Source: Bradyrhizobium stylosanthis (GTDB lineage Bacteria > Pseudomonadota > Alphaproteobacteria > Rhizobiales > Xanthobacteraceae). Taken from it: 64,000 bases of DNA. The stretch covers positions 686,100 through 750,099 of the forward strand of contig NZ_LVEM01000004.1 of assembly GCF_001641335.1 (NCBI RefSeq), written 5' to 3'. Positions 7,432-17,049 of the stretch are shown piece after piece. Both the position numbers and the translations under genes were made by a program. The notes below the pieces were generated by a model that worked only from the letters and a program-made list of their open reading frames with translations, did not search any database and was not told where the DNA came from. Within the stretch, counting starts at the first letter, position 1, and each line of letters opens with the position of its first letter.

Positions 7432-8562
7432 ATGGTAGAGTCGCGTCGCGGGGCGTCTGTAAGGGCGCCCCGCACAAACTTTGAGTCTGCATCGCATCGC
7501 ATCATCATCGGTGATTGCGTCGCCGAGATGTCGAAGCTTCAGGCTGGTTCGGTCGATCTGGTGTTCGCAGATCCGCCGTACAATCTCCAGCTCAAGGGCG
7601 ATCTCAAGCGCCCTGACGAATCCCACGTCGATGCCGTCAACGACGACTGGGACAAGTTCGATTCATTCTCCGCCTATGACGATTTCACCCGCGCCTGGCT
7701 GCTTGCGGCCCGCCGCGCGATGAAGCCGTCGGCGACGATCTGGGTGATCGGCTCCTATCACAACATCTTCCGCGTCGGCGCGATCATGCAGGACCTCGGC
7801 TTCTGGCTCCTGAACGACATCGTCTGGCGCAAGACCAACCCGATGCCGAACTTCCGCGGCCGCCGCTTCACCAACGCGCACGAGACCATGATCTGGGCCG
7901 CGCGCGACGAAAAGGCCAAGGGCTATACGTTCAACTACGAGGCGCTGAAGGCCGCCAACGAGGACGTGCAGGCACGTTCCGACTGGCTGATCCCGCTCTG
8001 CACCGGCGAGGAGCGCCTCAAGGGCGCCGACGGCAAGAAAGTGCATCCGACGCAGAAGCCGGAAGGCCTGCTCGCGCGCGTGCTGCTGTCCTCGTCGAAG
8101 CCCGGCGATCTCGTGATCGATCCCTTCAACGGCACCGGCACCACGGGCGCCGTCGCCAAGCGCCTCGGCCGCTCCTATATCGGCTTCGAGCGCGACAAGA
8201 CCTATGCGAAGGCGGCGGAAGCCCGCATCGCCGCGGTCGAGCCGCTGCCGGAAGCAAGCCTTGCCCCGTTCATGACTGCGCGCGAAGCCCCGCGCGTCGC
8301 GTTCTCCGAGCTGATCGAGCGCGGCATGATCATGCCCGGCACGAAACTGTTCGACGCCAAGAAGAAGCTTGGCGCGCTGGTCCGTGCCGACGGCGCCATC
8401 ATGTTCGGCGACAAGGTCGGCTCGATCCACCGTATCGGCGCCGTGGCACAAGGTGCACAGGCCTGCAACGGCTGGACCTTCTGGCATGTCGAGACCAAGA
8501 AGGGTCTCAAGCTGATCGACGAGCTGCGTGCGGAGATCCGCGCCGGGATGGGAGCGGAGTAA
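7432..8562 (+). CDS. ccrM: CcrM-type adenine-N6 DNA methyltransferase (GANTC)
   Basis: This 376-residue beta-class methylase modifies adenine in GANTC, a cell-cycle mark in alphaproteobacteria. The catalytic motif DPPYNLQL is at residues 47-54 and the AdoMet motif DPFNGTGTTG follows the target-recognition region, the order typical of the beta class. The C-terminal 90 residues (from GMIMPGTKLFDAKKKLGALV) match the RAMA domain found in CcrM. An early GTG/ATG choice is uncertain; the ATG at 7432 gives a short extension before SHRIIIGDCVAEM. Several GANTC sites surround the start, as described for the Caulobacter gene, which suggests methylation-sensitive expression. Confidence 0.95.
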   Translation: MVESRRGASVRAPRTNFESASHRIIIGDCVAEMSKLQAGSVDLVFADPPYNLQLKGDLKRPDESHVDAVNDDWDKFDSFSAYDDFTRAWLLAARRAMKPSATIWVIGSYHNIFRVGAIMQDLGFWLLNDIVWRKTNPMPNFRGRRFTNAHETMIWAARDEKAKGYTFNYEALKAANEDVQARSDWLIPLCTGEERLKGADGKKVHPTQKPEGLLARVLLSSSKPGDLVIDPFNGTGTTGAVAKRLGRSYIGFERDKTYAKAAEARIAAVEPLPEASLAPFMTAREAPRVAFSELIERGMIMPGTKLFDAKKKLGALVRADGAIMFGDKVGSIHRIGAVAQGAQACNGWTFWHVETKKGLKLIDELRAEIRAGMGAE

Positions 8563-8585
8563 TTTCCCTCCGCTCTCACAGGTCC

Positions 8586-8675
8586 CGTAGGGTGGGCAAA
8601 GCGAAGCGTGCCCACGTCCTGTCCAATTGATGCGAAGACGTGGGCACGGCGCTTCGCGCCTTTGCCCACCCTGCG
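8586..8675. repeat. Dispersed palindromic element, family A, copy 2
   Basis: CGTAGGGTGGGCAAAGCG and GCGTGCCCACGTC are mirrored by GACGTGGGCACGGCGC and TTTGCCCACCCTGCG. It lies 23 bp after the ccrM stop. Confidence 0.85.
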
Positions 8676-8742
8676 GCACCTTGAACGCCGCCCCGGCCAG
8701 GACTAGATTCGCCCGATCAGCCCCGTCCTGATCGGTCCTCCC

Positions 8743-9069
8743 ATGCGACGACAGTCCGAGACCTTGCTGCTGGTGCCGCTGCTGCCGATCTTCCTGCTCG
8801 GCATGTTTCCGATGTTCCTGATCGCCCTGCTCGGGTTTTTCGGCCTCGCGCTGTTCGGCGTGCTGGTGGCCTGCGTCGGGCTCGCCAGCAGCAACGAAGC
8901 GCACGACAATTTCAATCACGACGTCATCGTCCACGGCTATGCCCGGGGATCGGAGCGCAAGGCGCGCGCCTCCGACATGCATCTCGCCACCCGGCTCGGG
9001 CTGCGCCTCGAGGCGGTCGGCGCGGCGATGGTCGTTACGGCGGCGCTCGGCCTTTGTTACGCCGGCTGA
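8743..9069 (+). CDS. Small membrane protein, function unknown
   Basis: The 108-residue protein has a long hydrophobic N-terminal region (about residues 7-50, room for two helices: LLLVPLLPIFLLGMFPMFLI and LLGFFGLALFGVLVACVGL). A polar middle with basic residues follows, then a third hydrophobic stretch (AVGAAMVVTAALGLCYAG) at the C-terminus. I do not recognise a family. A weak ribosome site precedes the ATG. It lies between a repeat element and a GST gene, with no clear operon partner. Confidence 0.6.
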   Translation: MRRQSETLLLVPLLPIFLLGMFPMFLIALLGFFGLALFGVLVACVGLASSNEAHDNFNHDVIVHGYARGSERKARASDMHLATRLGLRLEAVGAAMVVTAALGLCYAG

Positions 9070-9202
9070 TCTGCGTGGCGCGCAGATACCGCCCGGCAAA
9101 CTCGCCGGTTGCCCTCTCCGACGAGGTTCAGGCAAGAGAGGGAACACCAGCGGCAATGATGCCGCGCTTGCTCTCGGCCAACGAACACTGGGGAGTTGAT
9201 TG

Positions 9203-9889
9203 ATGCTCAAATTCTATTTCAACGGTTCGCCGAACCCGACCAAGGTTGCGCTCTATCTGGAAGAATCCGGTCTGCCTTTCGAGCCCGTGAAGATCGACAC
9301 CCGCAAGGGTGAGCAGTTTTCGCCGGAATTCCTCAAGATCAACCCGAACGGCAAGGTGCCGGCGATCGACGATGGCGGCACGATCGTGTTCGACAGCAAT
9401 GCCATCCTGCTCTATCTCGCCGAGAAGACCGGCAAGTTCCTGCCCGCCGCCAATGTGCGCGGCGAGATGCTGTCATGGCTGATGTTCGTCGCCACCGGCG
9501 TCGGGCCCTATTCGGGCCAGGCCGTGCACTTCAGGCACTTCGCGCCGAAGGACCAAAATCACGACTACGCCCATAACCGCTACCAGTACGAGACCGACCG
9601 CCACTACAAGATCCTCGACGCTCACCTCAACGGCCGCAAATACATGGTCGGCGATGCCTATTCGATCGTCGACATGGCGCTGTGGGGCTGGGCGCGGATG
9701 GTGCCGTTCAAGCTCGGCGACGACGCCTTTGCACGCTACCCGAACGTGAAGCGGCTGGTGGACGAGATCTCGGCGCGGCCAGCAGCCGGCCGCGCGATCG
9801 CGCTGAAGGACAAGTTCACCTTCAAGGCCGAGATGGACGACGAGGCGCGGAGCAACATGTTCAAGCACATGACGACCAAGGTCGCCTGA
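9203..9889 (+). CDS. Glutathione S-transferase family protein
   Basis: The 228-residue protein has a thioredoxin-like N-terminal domain (MLKFYFNGSPNPTKVALYLE; INPNGKVPAIDDGG with the cis-proline; FDSNAILLYLAEKTG for glutathione binding) and an all-helical C-terminal domain with YSIVDMALWGWARM, matching the family's SxxD capping box. The likely role is glutathione conjugation or a related thiol reaction; the substrate is unknown. The ATG at 9203 is used because GGGAG lies 7-8 bases upstream; a TTG directly before it would add one residue. A strong two-way hairpin terminator follows at 9921-9955. Confidence 0.93.
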   Translation: MLKFYFNGSPNPTKVALYLEESGLPFEPVKIDTRKGEQFSPEFLKINPNGKVPAIDDGGTIVFDSNAILLYLAEKTGKFLPAANVRGEMLSWLMFVATGVGPYSGQAVHFRHFAPKDQNHDYAHNRYQYETDRHYKILDAHLNGRKYMVGDAYSIVDMALWGWARMVPFKLGDDAFARYPNVKRLVDEISARPAAGRAIALKDKFTFKAEMDDEARSNMFKHMTTKVA

Positions 9890-9920
9890 TCCCGCCACGC
9901 CTTCACGACGCCTTCAATTC

Positions 9921-9955
9921 AGGTCCACGCGCATGCGCGTGGACCTTTGCTTTTA
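9921..9955. terminator. Hairpin terminator between GST and chemoreceptor genes
   Basis: A perfect 26-bp inverted repeat (AGGTCCACGCGCA and its complement, 9921-9946) is followed by TTGCTTTT. It lies between convergent genes, so it can end transcription of the GST gene and perhaps of the chemoreceptor. A related hairpin follows the second chemoreceptor at 12219. Confidence 0.8.
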
Positions 9956-9960
9956 GGTCG

Positions 9961-11970
9961 TCAGGCGGCGTGGACCGAGTTCAGGAATTTTGCGACTTCC
10001 TGCTTCAGGCGGTTGCTGTCCGAGGACAGCGAGCGCGCCGCCGACAGCACCTGCGAGGAGGCCGAACCGGTCTCGGAGGCGCCGCGCTGCACGTCGCCGA
10101 TATTGGTCGAGACGCGCTGGGTGCCGCGGGCTGCCTGCTGGACGTTGCGGGAGATCTCCTGCGTCGCCGCGCCCTGCTGCTCCACGGCCGCCGCAACCGT
10201 CGAGGAGATTTCCGACAGCCGCTCGATGGTGCCGCTGATTTCCCTGATGGAGCCGACCGACTGCTCGGTGGCGGCCTGGATGCTGGAAATCTGCTGGCCG
10301 ATCTCGCCGGTCGCCTTCGCCGTCTGCTCGGCGAGCGCCTTCACCTCCGAGGCGACCACGGCGAAGCCACGGCCGGCTTCGCCTGCGCGCGCCGCCTCGA
10401 TGGTGGCGTTGAGCGCGAGGAGATTGGTCTGACCGGCGATGGTGTTGATCAGCTCGACCACATCGCCGATGCGGGCGGCGGCCTTGGACAGTTCCCCGAC
10501 GCGCTCGTTGGTCCTGCTGGCCTGCCCCACCGCCTCGCTGGCGATGCGGGCGGATTCCTGCACCTGCCGCGCGATCTCGCTGACCGAGGACGAGAGTTCT
10601 TCAGTGGCCGAAGCAACGGCCTGAACATTGGCCGAGGCCTCCTGCGAGGCGCTGGCGACTTCCGTCGACAGGTCCTGGGCGCGCGTCGCAGTCGTCGTCA
10701 GCGTGCCGGCGGAGGCTTCGAGCTCGTTCGACGCCGACGACACGGTGTTCACGATCTCGCCGACCGCCTGCTCGAACTGGTCGGCGAGCCTGACCATGTC
10801 CTGCTTGCGGTTCTCCGCCTGCCGCGCCTCGACCTCGACCTGCTCGTGGCGCAGGCGATCGGTCTCGACCATGCTCTCCTTGAACACCTGGATCGCCTTG
10901 GCCATGTCGCCGATCTCGTCGCGATTTCCACGGCCGGGAATCTCGACCTTGAGATCGCCACCGGCCAGCCGCCCCATCGCGCGGGTCATCGTGGCCAGGG
11001 GACCGACGATGCTGCGGGCAATCAGGAAGGCAACGATGCCGCCGAACAGGATCGCAAGGCCACCGGCGACCTCCTGGATCCAGGTCGTATTGGCAATGAC
11101 GCCATCGGCGGCCGCGCGCGACTTCTGATAATCGGCCTTGAGCCCGGTTTCCGCGACCTTGAGCCTGTCGACGCTTTCGCCGATCAGCGGCGCGATATTG
11201 TTGCGGTAGACCTCGTCGGCCTGGAGGATCGCCGCGGAGGTGGTCTCGAAGGCCGCCTTGTAGGCCGCAAGCGAGGTCTTGATCGGCCCGAGCGCGGCCT
11301 TGACCTCGTCAGGCAATCCCTCCTGCTCCAGCGTTGTGAGGCGCTGCTGCGCCCGTTCGACATTGGTGCGGAACGTCGCCGGTCCCTTGGCGTCGCGCAC
11401 GGCGAGGAAACGCCAGTTCGCGACGCGGACCAGCAGGATCTTGGCTTCGAGCTCGGTCACGAAGGCGCTCACGTAGGAGTCGCCGGTCGCAGTGGCCGCA
11501 GCGACCACCTTGCTGGTGTTGGCAGTCAGTTCGTCGCCGCCGGCGAGCAACGTGGCCTTGCCCTTGGTGGTCGCGTCGATGGCGGCGCCCATGCGCTCGC
11601 GCAGGGACTTCAGCTTCTCGATGTCGCTGGTGAGGCCGTTGTAGATCTTGAGCCGCTCCTCGGAGACGGTCGATTTGGCCGCGGCCTTCAACAGCTCAAC
11701 CGTTGCCGTTTCCCGTTCCGCTGCCTCCTTGAAGGCCGGCGCATCGGCGTCATAGATGTAGCGCAGATTGGCGCGCCGGAGCGCCTGGAGGTTGATCGAG
11801 ATTTCCTGGACGCGCGCGGTGTTGTCCGAGAGAGTGGACAGGCGTGCCATCTGGTCCTGGACCGCCCACAGATTCCAGACCGCGACCGCGGCCATCACCA
11901 GGCCAAGGCCCACGAGAACCGAAAATCCGGCGTAGAGACGCCCCCGAATTCCCAAACGCAAGCTCGGCAT
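9961..11970 (-). CDS. Methyl-accepting chemotaxis protein (first of tandem pair)
   Basis: This 669-residue receptor has TM1 (about residues 13-33), a periplasmic all-helical sensor of about 265 residues, TM2 (about 301-318), a HAMP domain (about 319-370) and a cytoplasmic signalling domain with the hairpin tip VVELINTIAGQTNLLALNAT and EAARAGEAGRGFAVVASEV. It signals to CheA/CheW. The sensor size fits a helical bimodular type, but this is inferred. Start 11970 was chosen because it aligns with the paralogue at 14265 and gives exactly the same length. The ligand is unknown. From the HAMP domain onward it is almost identical to the next gene. Confidence 0.93.
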   Translation of the reverse strand: MPSLRLGIRGRLYAGFSVLVGLGLVMAAVAVWNLWAVQDQMARLSTLSDNTARVQEISINLQALRRANLRYIYDADAPAFKEAAERETATVELLKAAAKSTVSEERLKIYNGLTSDIEKLKSLRERMGAAIDATTKGKATLLAGGDELTANTSKVVAAATATGDSYVSAFVTELEAKILLVRVANWRFLAVRDAKGPATFRTNVERAQQRLTTLEQEGLPDEVKAALGPIKTSLAAYKAAFETTSAAILQADEVYRNNIAPLIGESVDRLKVAETGLKADYQKSRAAADGVIANTTWIQEVAGGLAILFGGIVAFLIARSIVGPLATMTRAMGRLAGGDLKVEIPGRGNRDEIGDMAKAIQVFKESMVETDRLRHEQVEVEARQAENRKQDMVRLADQFEQAVGEIVNTVSSASNELEASAGTLTTTATRAQDLSTEVASASQEASANVQAVASATEELSSSVSEIARQVQESARIASEAVGQASRTNERVGELSKAAARIGDVVELINTIAGQTNLLALNATIEAARAGEAGRGFAVVASEVKALAEQTAKATGEIGQQISSIQAATEQSVGSIREISGTIERLSEISSTVAAAVEQQGAATQEISRNVQQAARGTQRVSTNIGDVQRGASETGSASSQVLSAARSLSSDSNRLKQEVAKFLNSVHAA

Positions 11971-12218
11971 CGCTGTCACCCATCGCAGCAGGAAAGAGAA
12001 AGCAGCCGACGCCCCTCTCGGGATTGCAACGGTGGCCCGCCGCAACCACGCCCTCGAGAATCGTGCTGCACTGCTCACAGTGCGCAACAATTGTTAATTG
12101 AGGCTGTATTTTACCGGTGCCGAATACGGAGAAACGACGAAGTCATCGTCAGCTCCGGCAATGCTGAGCAATAAAGCGGCAGCGCGATCAGTGCCTGATC
12201 GCGCGCAATCGTCTTGAA

Positions 12219-12252
12219 AGGCCACGCGCATGGGCGTGGCCTTCTGCTTTTG
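12219..12252 (-). terminator. Hairpin terminator after second chemoreceptor
   Basis: AGGCCACGC and GCGTGGCCT pair around a 6-base loop (12219-12242), with TCTGCTTTTG next to it. The form and position copy the hairpin at 9921-9955, so it was probably duplicated with the gene. The T-rich side faces the plus strand, so termination of the minus-strand gene is less certain. A second perfect hairpin, GCGCGATCA-GTGCC-TGATCGCGC, lies at 12182-12204. Confidence 0.6.
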
Positions 12253-12255
12253 ATG

Positions 12256-14265
12256 TCAGGCGGCGTGGACCGAGTTCAGGAATTTTGCGACTTCCTGCTT
12301 CAGGCGGTTGCTGTCCGAGGACAGCGAGCGCGCCGCCGACAGCACCTGCGAGGAGGCCGAACCGGTTTCGGAGGCACCGCGCTGCACGTCGCCGATATTG
12401 GTCGAGACGCGCTGGGTGCCGCGGGCCGCCTGCTGGACGTTGCGGGAAATCTCCTGCGTCGCCGCGCCCTGCTGCTCCACGGCCGCCGCAACCGTCGAGG
12501 AGATCTCCGACAGCCGCTCGATGGTGCCGCTGATCTCCCTGATGGAACCGACCGACTGCTCGGTGGCGGCCTGGATGCTGGAAATCTGCTGGCCGATCTC
12601 GCCGGTCGCCTTCGCCGTCTGTTCGGCGAGCGCCTTCACTTCCGAGGCCACCACCGCAAAGCCGCGGCCGGCTTCGCCCGCGCGCGCGGCCTCGATGGTG
12701 GCATTGAGCGCGAGGAGATTGGTCTGGCCGGCGATGGTGTTGATCAGCTCGACCACGTCGCCGATGCGGGCGGCGGCCTTGGACAATTCGCCGACCCGTT
12801 CGTTGGTCCTGCTGGCCTGCCCCACCGCCTCGCTGGCGATGCGGGCGGATTCCTGCACCTGGCGCGCGATCTCCGAGACCGAGGAGGACAGTTGCTCGGT
12901 CGCGGAGGCAACGGCCTGCACGTTGGCGGTCGCCTCCTGCGAGGCGGACGCAACTTCCGTGGAGAGATTCTGGGCGCGCGAGGCGGTTGCGGTCAGCGTG
13001 CCGGCGGACGCTTCGAGCTCGTTCGATGCCGACGACACGGTGTTCACGATCTCGCCGACCGCCTGCTCGAACTGATCGGCGAGCTTGACCATGTCCTGCT
13101 TGCGGCTCTCGGCCTGCCGCGCCTCGACCTCGACCTGCTCGTGACGCAGGCGCTCGGTCGCGACCATATTGTCCTTGAACACCTCGATCGCCTTGGCCAT
13201 GTCGCCGATCTCGTCGGCCTTGCCGCGGCCGGGAATCTCGACCGCCAGATTGCCGCCGGCCAGGAGGCCCATCGCGCGCGTCATCGAGGTCAGCGGACCC
13301 ACGATGCTGCGGGCGATCAGGAAGGCGACGATCAATCCGAACAGCGTGGCAAGTCCGCCCACGACCTCCTGCATGGACGTGGTGCCGTCGATCGCGGCCT
13401 CGGCCGCGGTGCGCGACTCCTTGTAGTCCTTCTTCAGGGTGGTTTCGGCGGCCTTGAGCTTGCTGATGCTGTCGACAATCAGCGGCGCGAGGTTCTTGTG
13501 GTAGATCTCGTCGGCCTGAAGCATCGCCGCCGACGTGGTCTCGAACGCGGATTTGTAGATTCCGAGCGCGGTCTTCACCGGGGCGAGCGTGGTGCGCAAC
13601 TCGCTCGCCTGCGGGCTCTTTTCGAGCGCCGAAAGGCGCTGCATCGCCCGGTCCACATTGGTCCTGAAGGCGGCGGGTCCCTTGGTGTCGCGCAGGGCCA
13701 GGAAACGCCAGCCGGAGATTTGAACCTGAAGCAGCCTGGATTCGAGGTCCGCGACGAGGGCCGCGGTGTCCTCATCGACCGCTACGCGCGCCACGTCGAC
13801 CAGCTTGCCCATCTTGACGGTGAGCTCGTCGCCGCTCGGCAGCAGCGTCGCTTTGCCGGTCCGCGCCTCGTTGACGGCGTCCCCGAGATTGTCGCGCTGG
13901 CTCCGCATCTTCGCGATGTCGCCGATGAGGCCTTCGTAGAGCGCGCGCCGCTCCTCGGAGGCCGTTCCCTTGGCCCCGACCTTCAACAGCTCGGTCGCCG
14001 CGGTTTCACGCTCCGCAGCCTCCTTCATCGCCGGTTCGCTGGCGTCATAGATGTAGCGCAGATTGGCCCGCTGGATCGCCTGGAGATGGGTCGATATCTC
14101 GAGCACGCGCGCCGTGCTGTCCGAAAGCGCCGATTGCTTGGCGACCTGATCCTGTACGGCCCGCAAATTCCAGACGGCGACCACCGCCATCACCAGACCG
14201 ACGACCACCAGGGCCATGAAGCCTGCGTACAGGCGTCCCCTGATCCGCAAACGAAACTTCGGCAT
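12256..14265 (-). CDS. Methyl-accepting chemotaxis protein (second of tandem pair)
   Basis: It has the same 669-residue plan as the receptor at 9961-11970: TM1, a helical periplasmic sensor, TM2, HAMP and a signalling domain. The last roughly 230 residues appear identical between the two proteins, while the sensor domains have clearly diverged but still share LRYIYDA and similar helices. Start 14265 was preferred to the ATG two codons earlier (14271) because GGTGG then has a normal spacing. It is transcribed in the same direction as the other copy, with 285 bp between this gene's stop and the other copy's start. The pair points to a duplication with different ligands but a shared output. Ligand unknown. 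Confidence 0.93.
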   Translation of the reverse strand: MPKFRLRIRGRLYAGFMALVVVGLVMAVVAVWNLRAVQDQVAKQSALSDSTARVLEISTHLQAIQRANLRYIYDASEPAMKEAAERETAATELLKVGAKGTASEERRALYEGLIGDIAKMRSQRDNLGDAVNEARTGKATLLPSGDELTVKMGKLVDVARVAVDEDTAALVADLESRLLQVQISGWRFLALRDTKGPAAFRTNVDRAMQRLSALEKSPQASELRTTLAPVKTALGIYKSAFETTSAAMLQADEIYHKNLAPLIVDSISKLKAAETTLKKDYKESRTAAEAAIDGTTSMQEVVGGLATLFGLIVAFLIARSIVGPLTSMTRAMGLLAGGNLAVEIPGRGKADEIGDMAKAIEVFKDNMVATERLRHEQVEVEARQAESRKQDMVKLADQFEQAVGEIVNTVSSASNELEASAGTLTATASRAQNLSTEVASASQEATANVQAVASATEQLSSSVSEIARQVQESARIASEAVGQASRTNERVGELSKAAARIGDVVELINTIAGQTNLLALNATIEAARAGEAGRGFAVVASEVKALAEQTAKATGEIGQQISSIQAATEQSVGSIREISGTIERLSEISSTVAAAVEQQGAATQEISRNVQQAARGTQRVSTNIGDVQRGASETGSASSQVLSAARSLSSDSNRLKQEVAKFLNSVHAA

Positions 14266-14505
14266 TCCCATTCCACCAGATGCATGCGACTTCGAGCGGC
14301 CGAACCCGTTCGACGATCGTCAGCGGCCACCCCGGCAGCCGCGTCTCGCATCTTTGCGATCCACGCTGCACCGCGACACAATGGAGGACACTCGTTAATT
14401 GAACCTTCCAATTTTTCGCGCAGACTGTTTGCCACGCTCACAACTTATGCTGATTTTATAGCCAGAAGCCGCCGCTCGCGCCTGGCTGTCAACGATCGGC
14501 GGCCG

Positions 14506-17049
14506 TCAGGCGCTGGCCTGCGTCATTTTGCCGAGCGCGTTCTCGACCACTTCCAGCGTGTAGGGCTTCTGAATCACCGGCGCCGAAGCGAGATCCACCG
14601 GGATCGGTGCACGCTCGCCATAGCCGGTCGCGAAGATGAAGGGCACACCGATCTCCTTCAGCCTCTGCGCCACCTTGATGCTGCTCTCGTTGCCGAGGTT
14701 GAGGTCGAGCAGGGCAAAGCTCGGGCGGGTGCGCTCGATCGCCCGCAGCGCCTGATCGACGCTTGCGGCGGTGTCGACGTGGCGCGCGCCGAGGTCGAGC
14801 AGGATCACCTCCGCCGCCATCGCGATAATGAGATTGTCCTCGACGATCAGCGCCGTGTCGGAAATCCGCGGACGGGCGGCTTCTTGTTCTTCTATGCGCA
14901 TGGCGGCTCCCGCAATGGATGGCACCAGTTCGACGAAGTTCGGGGGAATGACGAATTTGGCCTGGACCCCCAACAGATCGAAGCGGATCTCGGCCTCGCC
15001 CTTGAGGTCGAACGGCACGGAGCGTTCGATGATGGTGGTGCCGAAGCCGCGCCGCGAGGGTGGCTGCACCGGCGGACCGCCGCTTTCCTTCCACTCGATC
15101 ACCAGGCTCGAGCTCGGGTCGAGCTTCCAGACCACCTCGACCTGGCCGGTGGAATCGGCGAGCGCTCCGTATTTGGCGGAATTGGTCATCATCTCGTGCA
15201 CGACGAGCGCGAGCGTCGCGAACGCCTTGGGATCGAGCGCCACGTCGGGCCCGCCCATCTTCACGCGCCCGGCGCGTGCGCCGAGATAGGCGCCGGCCTC
15301 GGATTCGACCAGGCTTCGGAGCGCGACCGGCGCCCAGTTCAAATTGGTGATCTGGTCGTGGGCACGCGCCAGGGCCTGGATGCGGCCGCCCAGCACGCCG
15401 GCGAACTCCTCCACGCTGGTGGCCGTGTCCTTGCTCTGCGCCACCAGCGCGCGGACGAGGCTCAGGATGTTGCGGACGCGATGATTGAGCTCGGCAATCA
15501 TCAGTTCCTGCCGCTCCTGCGCGCCGCGGCGCTCGCGCGCAGCAAGGTCGGACAGTTGCAGGATCACTTCGAGCAGCGTGACGCGCAGGCTCTCCGCGAT
15601 ACGGATATCGGCCGTCGACCACGGCTTCGACTGGCCCGCGACCGTCTCCTGCCAGAGCTCGAAGCTCTTGCGCGGGGTCAGGCGCGGCCCGTTCGGCCCC
15701 TCCTCGTAGACCTTGTCGGCGGCGCCGGCCCAGTTCACGGACCGCGTGACCTCGCGGCGGAAGAAGATCAGGCAATCGCGCGGGGTTCGCGAGATCGGAA
15801 TGGCGAGAAAGCCTGCGGCGCGGTCGCGGAAGGACTGGCCGGCGGCATAGACCTTGGCGATCTCGGCACTGGCGAAGATCCGGCCCGGCGAGGTCCGGTT
15901 GATGAAGGCGACGAGATCCTTCACCTCCTCCTCGGTCGGGGTCTCCCCCTGCAGCGCGATCTTGTTGTCGGACCAGACCGCGACGCCGTCGCAGTCGATC
16001 ATCTTGCGATAGTCGCCGAGGAAATCGACGATTGCGCGCCGGCTGTGCTCGTGCGAGGCCGCGGTCTCGATCAACCGCTCTTGGACCTGATGGGCACGGC
16101 TCTCATAGGCGACGTCGCCCTCGCGCTCGCGTCCCTCCACGATCCAGGAGAACATCTGGCCGAACAGCTCGGCCGCCGTACGCTTCTCGAACGAGATGTA
16201 GCGCGGCGAGTAATGGTGGCAGGCGAACAGGCCCCAGAGCTTGCCGTCGCGCAGGATCGACACCGACATCGAGGCGCCCACGCCCATGTTGCGGAGATAC
16301 TCGATATGGATCGGCGAGACCGAGCGCAGCACGCTCATCGAGAGATCGAGCAGCCCCGCATTGTGCGTGGCGGTCGAGACCAGCGCGGCGGGCGTTGCAT
16401 TGATGTCGGCAATGATGCGCAGCCAGTTGCGCTGATAGAGAATGCGGGCCTGCTTGGGAATGTCGGAGGCCGGATAATGCAGGCCGAGGAAGGATTCGAG
16501 CCCCGTCTCTGCGGTCTCGGCGATGACCTCGCCCGACCCGTCCGGATGGAACTGATAGACCATGACGCGGTCGAAGCCGGTCAGCACCTTGAGCTGCCGC
16601 GCGGCTTCGCGGGCGAGATCGCTCATGCCGCGCGTCTTGCGGACGCGCTCCAGCATCAGGCGGACGAGCTCGCCGGAATTGACGCCGGGCTCGTTCACAC
16701 TCGGCTCCGCCTCGATGACGAGATAGGCGGCGGAGAAATGAATGGAGACGTCGTAAGGCGGCTTGCCGGCCTGGAGCTCGACGCCGAACATGCGCTCGGT
16801 CGCATCGGGACCGCTCAGATGATCGACGCGGCTGCGGATGGTCTCGACCGCGGCGTCCGTGAAAACGCGCGACAGGGGTTGCTGCAAGAGGTCGGCGACA
16901 TCCGTCCCGAGGAAGCTGCCGGCATTCTCCGAGGCCATGCAGATCGTGAAATCGGAGAACACCGTGAGCAGGAAGCCGTAGGGCTGCACGCTGCCGGGAA
17001 CGTGGATCGGCTCGCGATCGCAATTGGTGAGATTGACCGCCTCGTTCAT
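14506..17049 (-). CDS. bphP: Bacteriophytochrome hybrid histidine kinase (PAS-GAF-PHY-HWE-REC)
   Basis: This 847-residue red/far-red sensor has, in order, PAS (about 1-115), GAF (about 140-310), PHY (about 325-500), an HWE-type kinase (about 505-705) and a C-terminal receiver (about 733-847). Cys10, in NCDREPIHVPGSVQPYG, is the expected biliverdin attachment site. PASDIP (193-198) and His248 in the chromophore pocket and PRKSFE (459-464) in the PHY tongue are present. The phosphoacceptor is His523 (ELNHRVRNILS), the N-box HEMMTNSAKYGAL and the receiver aspartate Asp782. It overlaps the upstream heme oxygenase by 4 bp. The fused receiver suggests internal phosphate transfer or feedback. Confidence 0.95.
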   Translation of the reverse strand: MNEAVNLTNCDREPIHVPGSVQPYGFLLTVFSDFTICMASENAGSFLGTDVADLLQQPLSRVFTDAAVETIRSRVDHLSGPDATERMFGVELQAGKPPYDVSIHFSAAYLVIEAEPSVNEPGVNSGELVRLMLERVRKTRGMSDLAREAARQLKVLTGFDRVMVYQFHPDGSGEVIAETAETGLESFLGLHYPASDIPKQARILYQRNWLRIIADINATPAALVSTATHNAGLLDLSMSVLRSVSPIHIEYLRNMGVGASMSVSILRDGKLWGLFACHHYSPRYISFEKRTAAELFGQMFSWIVEGREREGDVAYESRAHQVQERLIETAASHEHSRRAIVDFLGDYRKMIDCDGVAVWSDNKIALQGETPTEEEVKDLVAFINRTSPGRIFASAEIAKVYAAGQSFRDRAAGFLAIPISRTPRDCLIFFRREVTRSVNWAGAADKVYEEGPNGPRLTPRKSFELWQETVAGQSKPWSTADIRIAESLRVTLLEVILQLSDLAARERRGAQERQELMIAELNHRVRNILSLVRALVAQSKDTATSVEEFAGVLGGRIQALARAHDQITNLNWAPVALRSLVESEAGAYLGARAGRVKMGGPDVALDPKAFATLALVVHEMMTNSAKYGALADSTGQVEVVWKLDPSSSLVIEWKESGGPPVQPPSRRGFGTTIIERSVPFDLKGEAEIRFDLLGVQAKFVIPPNFVELVPSIAGAAMRIEEQEAARPRISDTALIVEDNLIIAMAAEVILLDLGARHVDTAASVDQALRAIERTRPSFALLDLNLGNESSIKVAQRLKEIGVPFIFATGYGERAPIPVDLASAPVIQKPYTLEVVENALGKMTQASA

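Noticed and set aside
9682..12174. An 830-codon plus-strand open frame
   Set aside because: It is antisense to the first chemoreceptor and has no family features.
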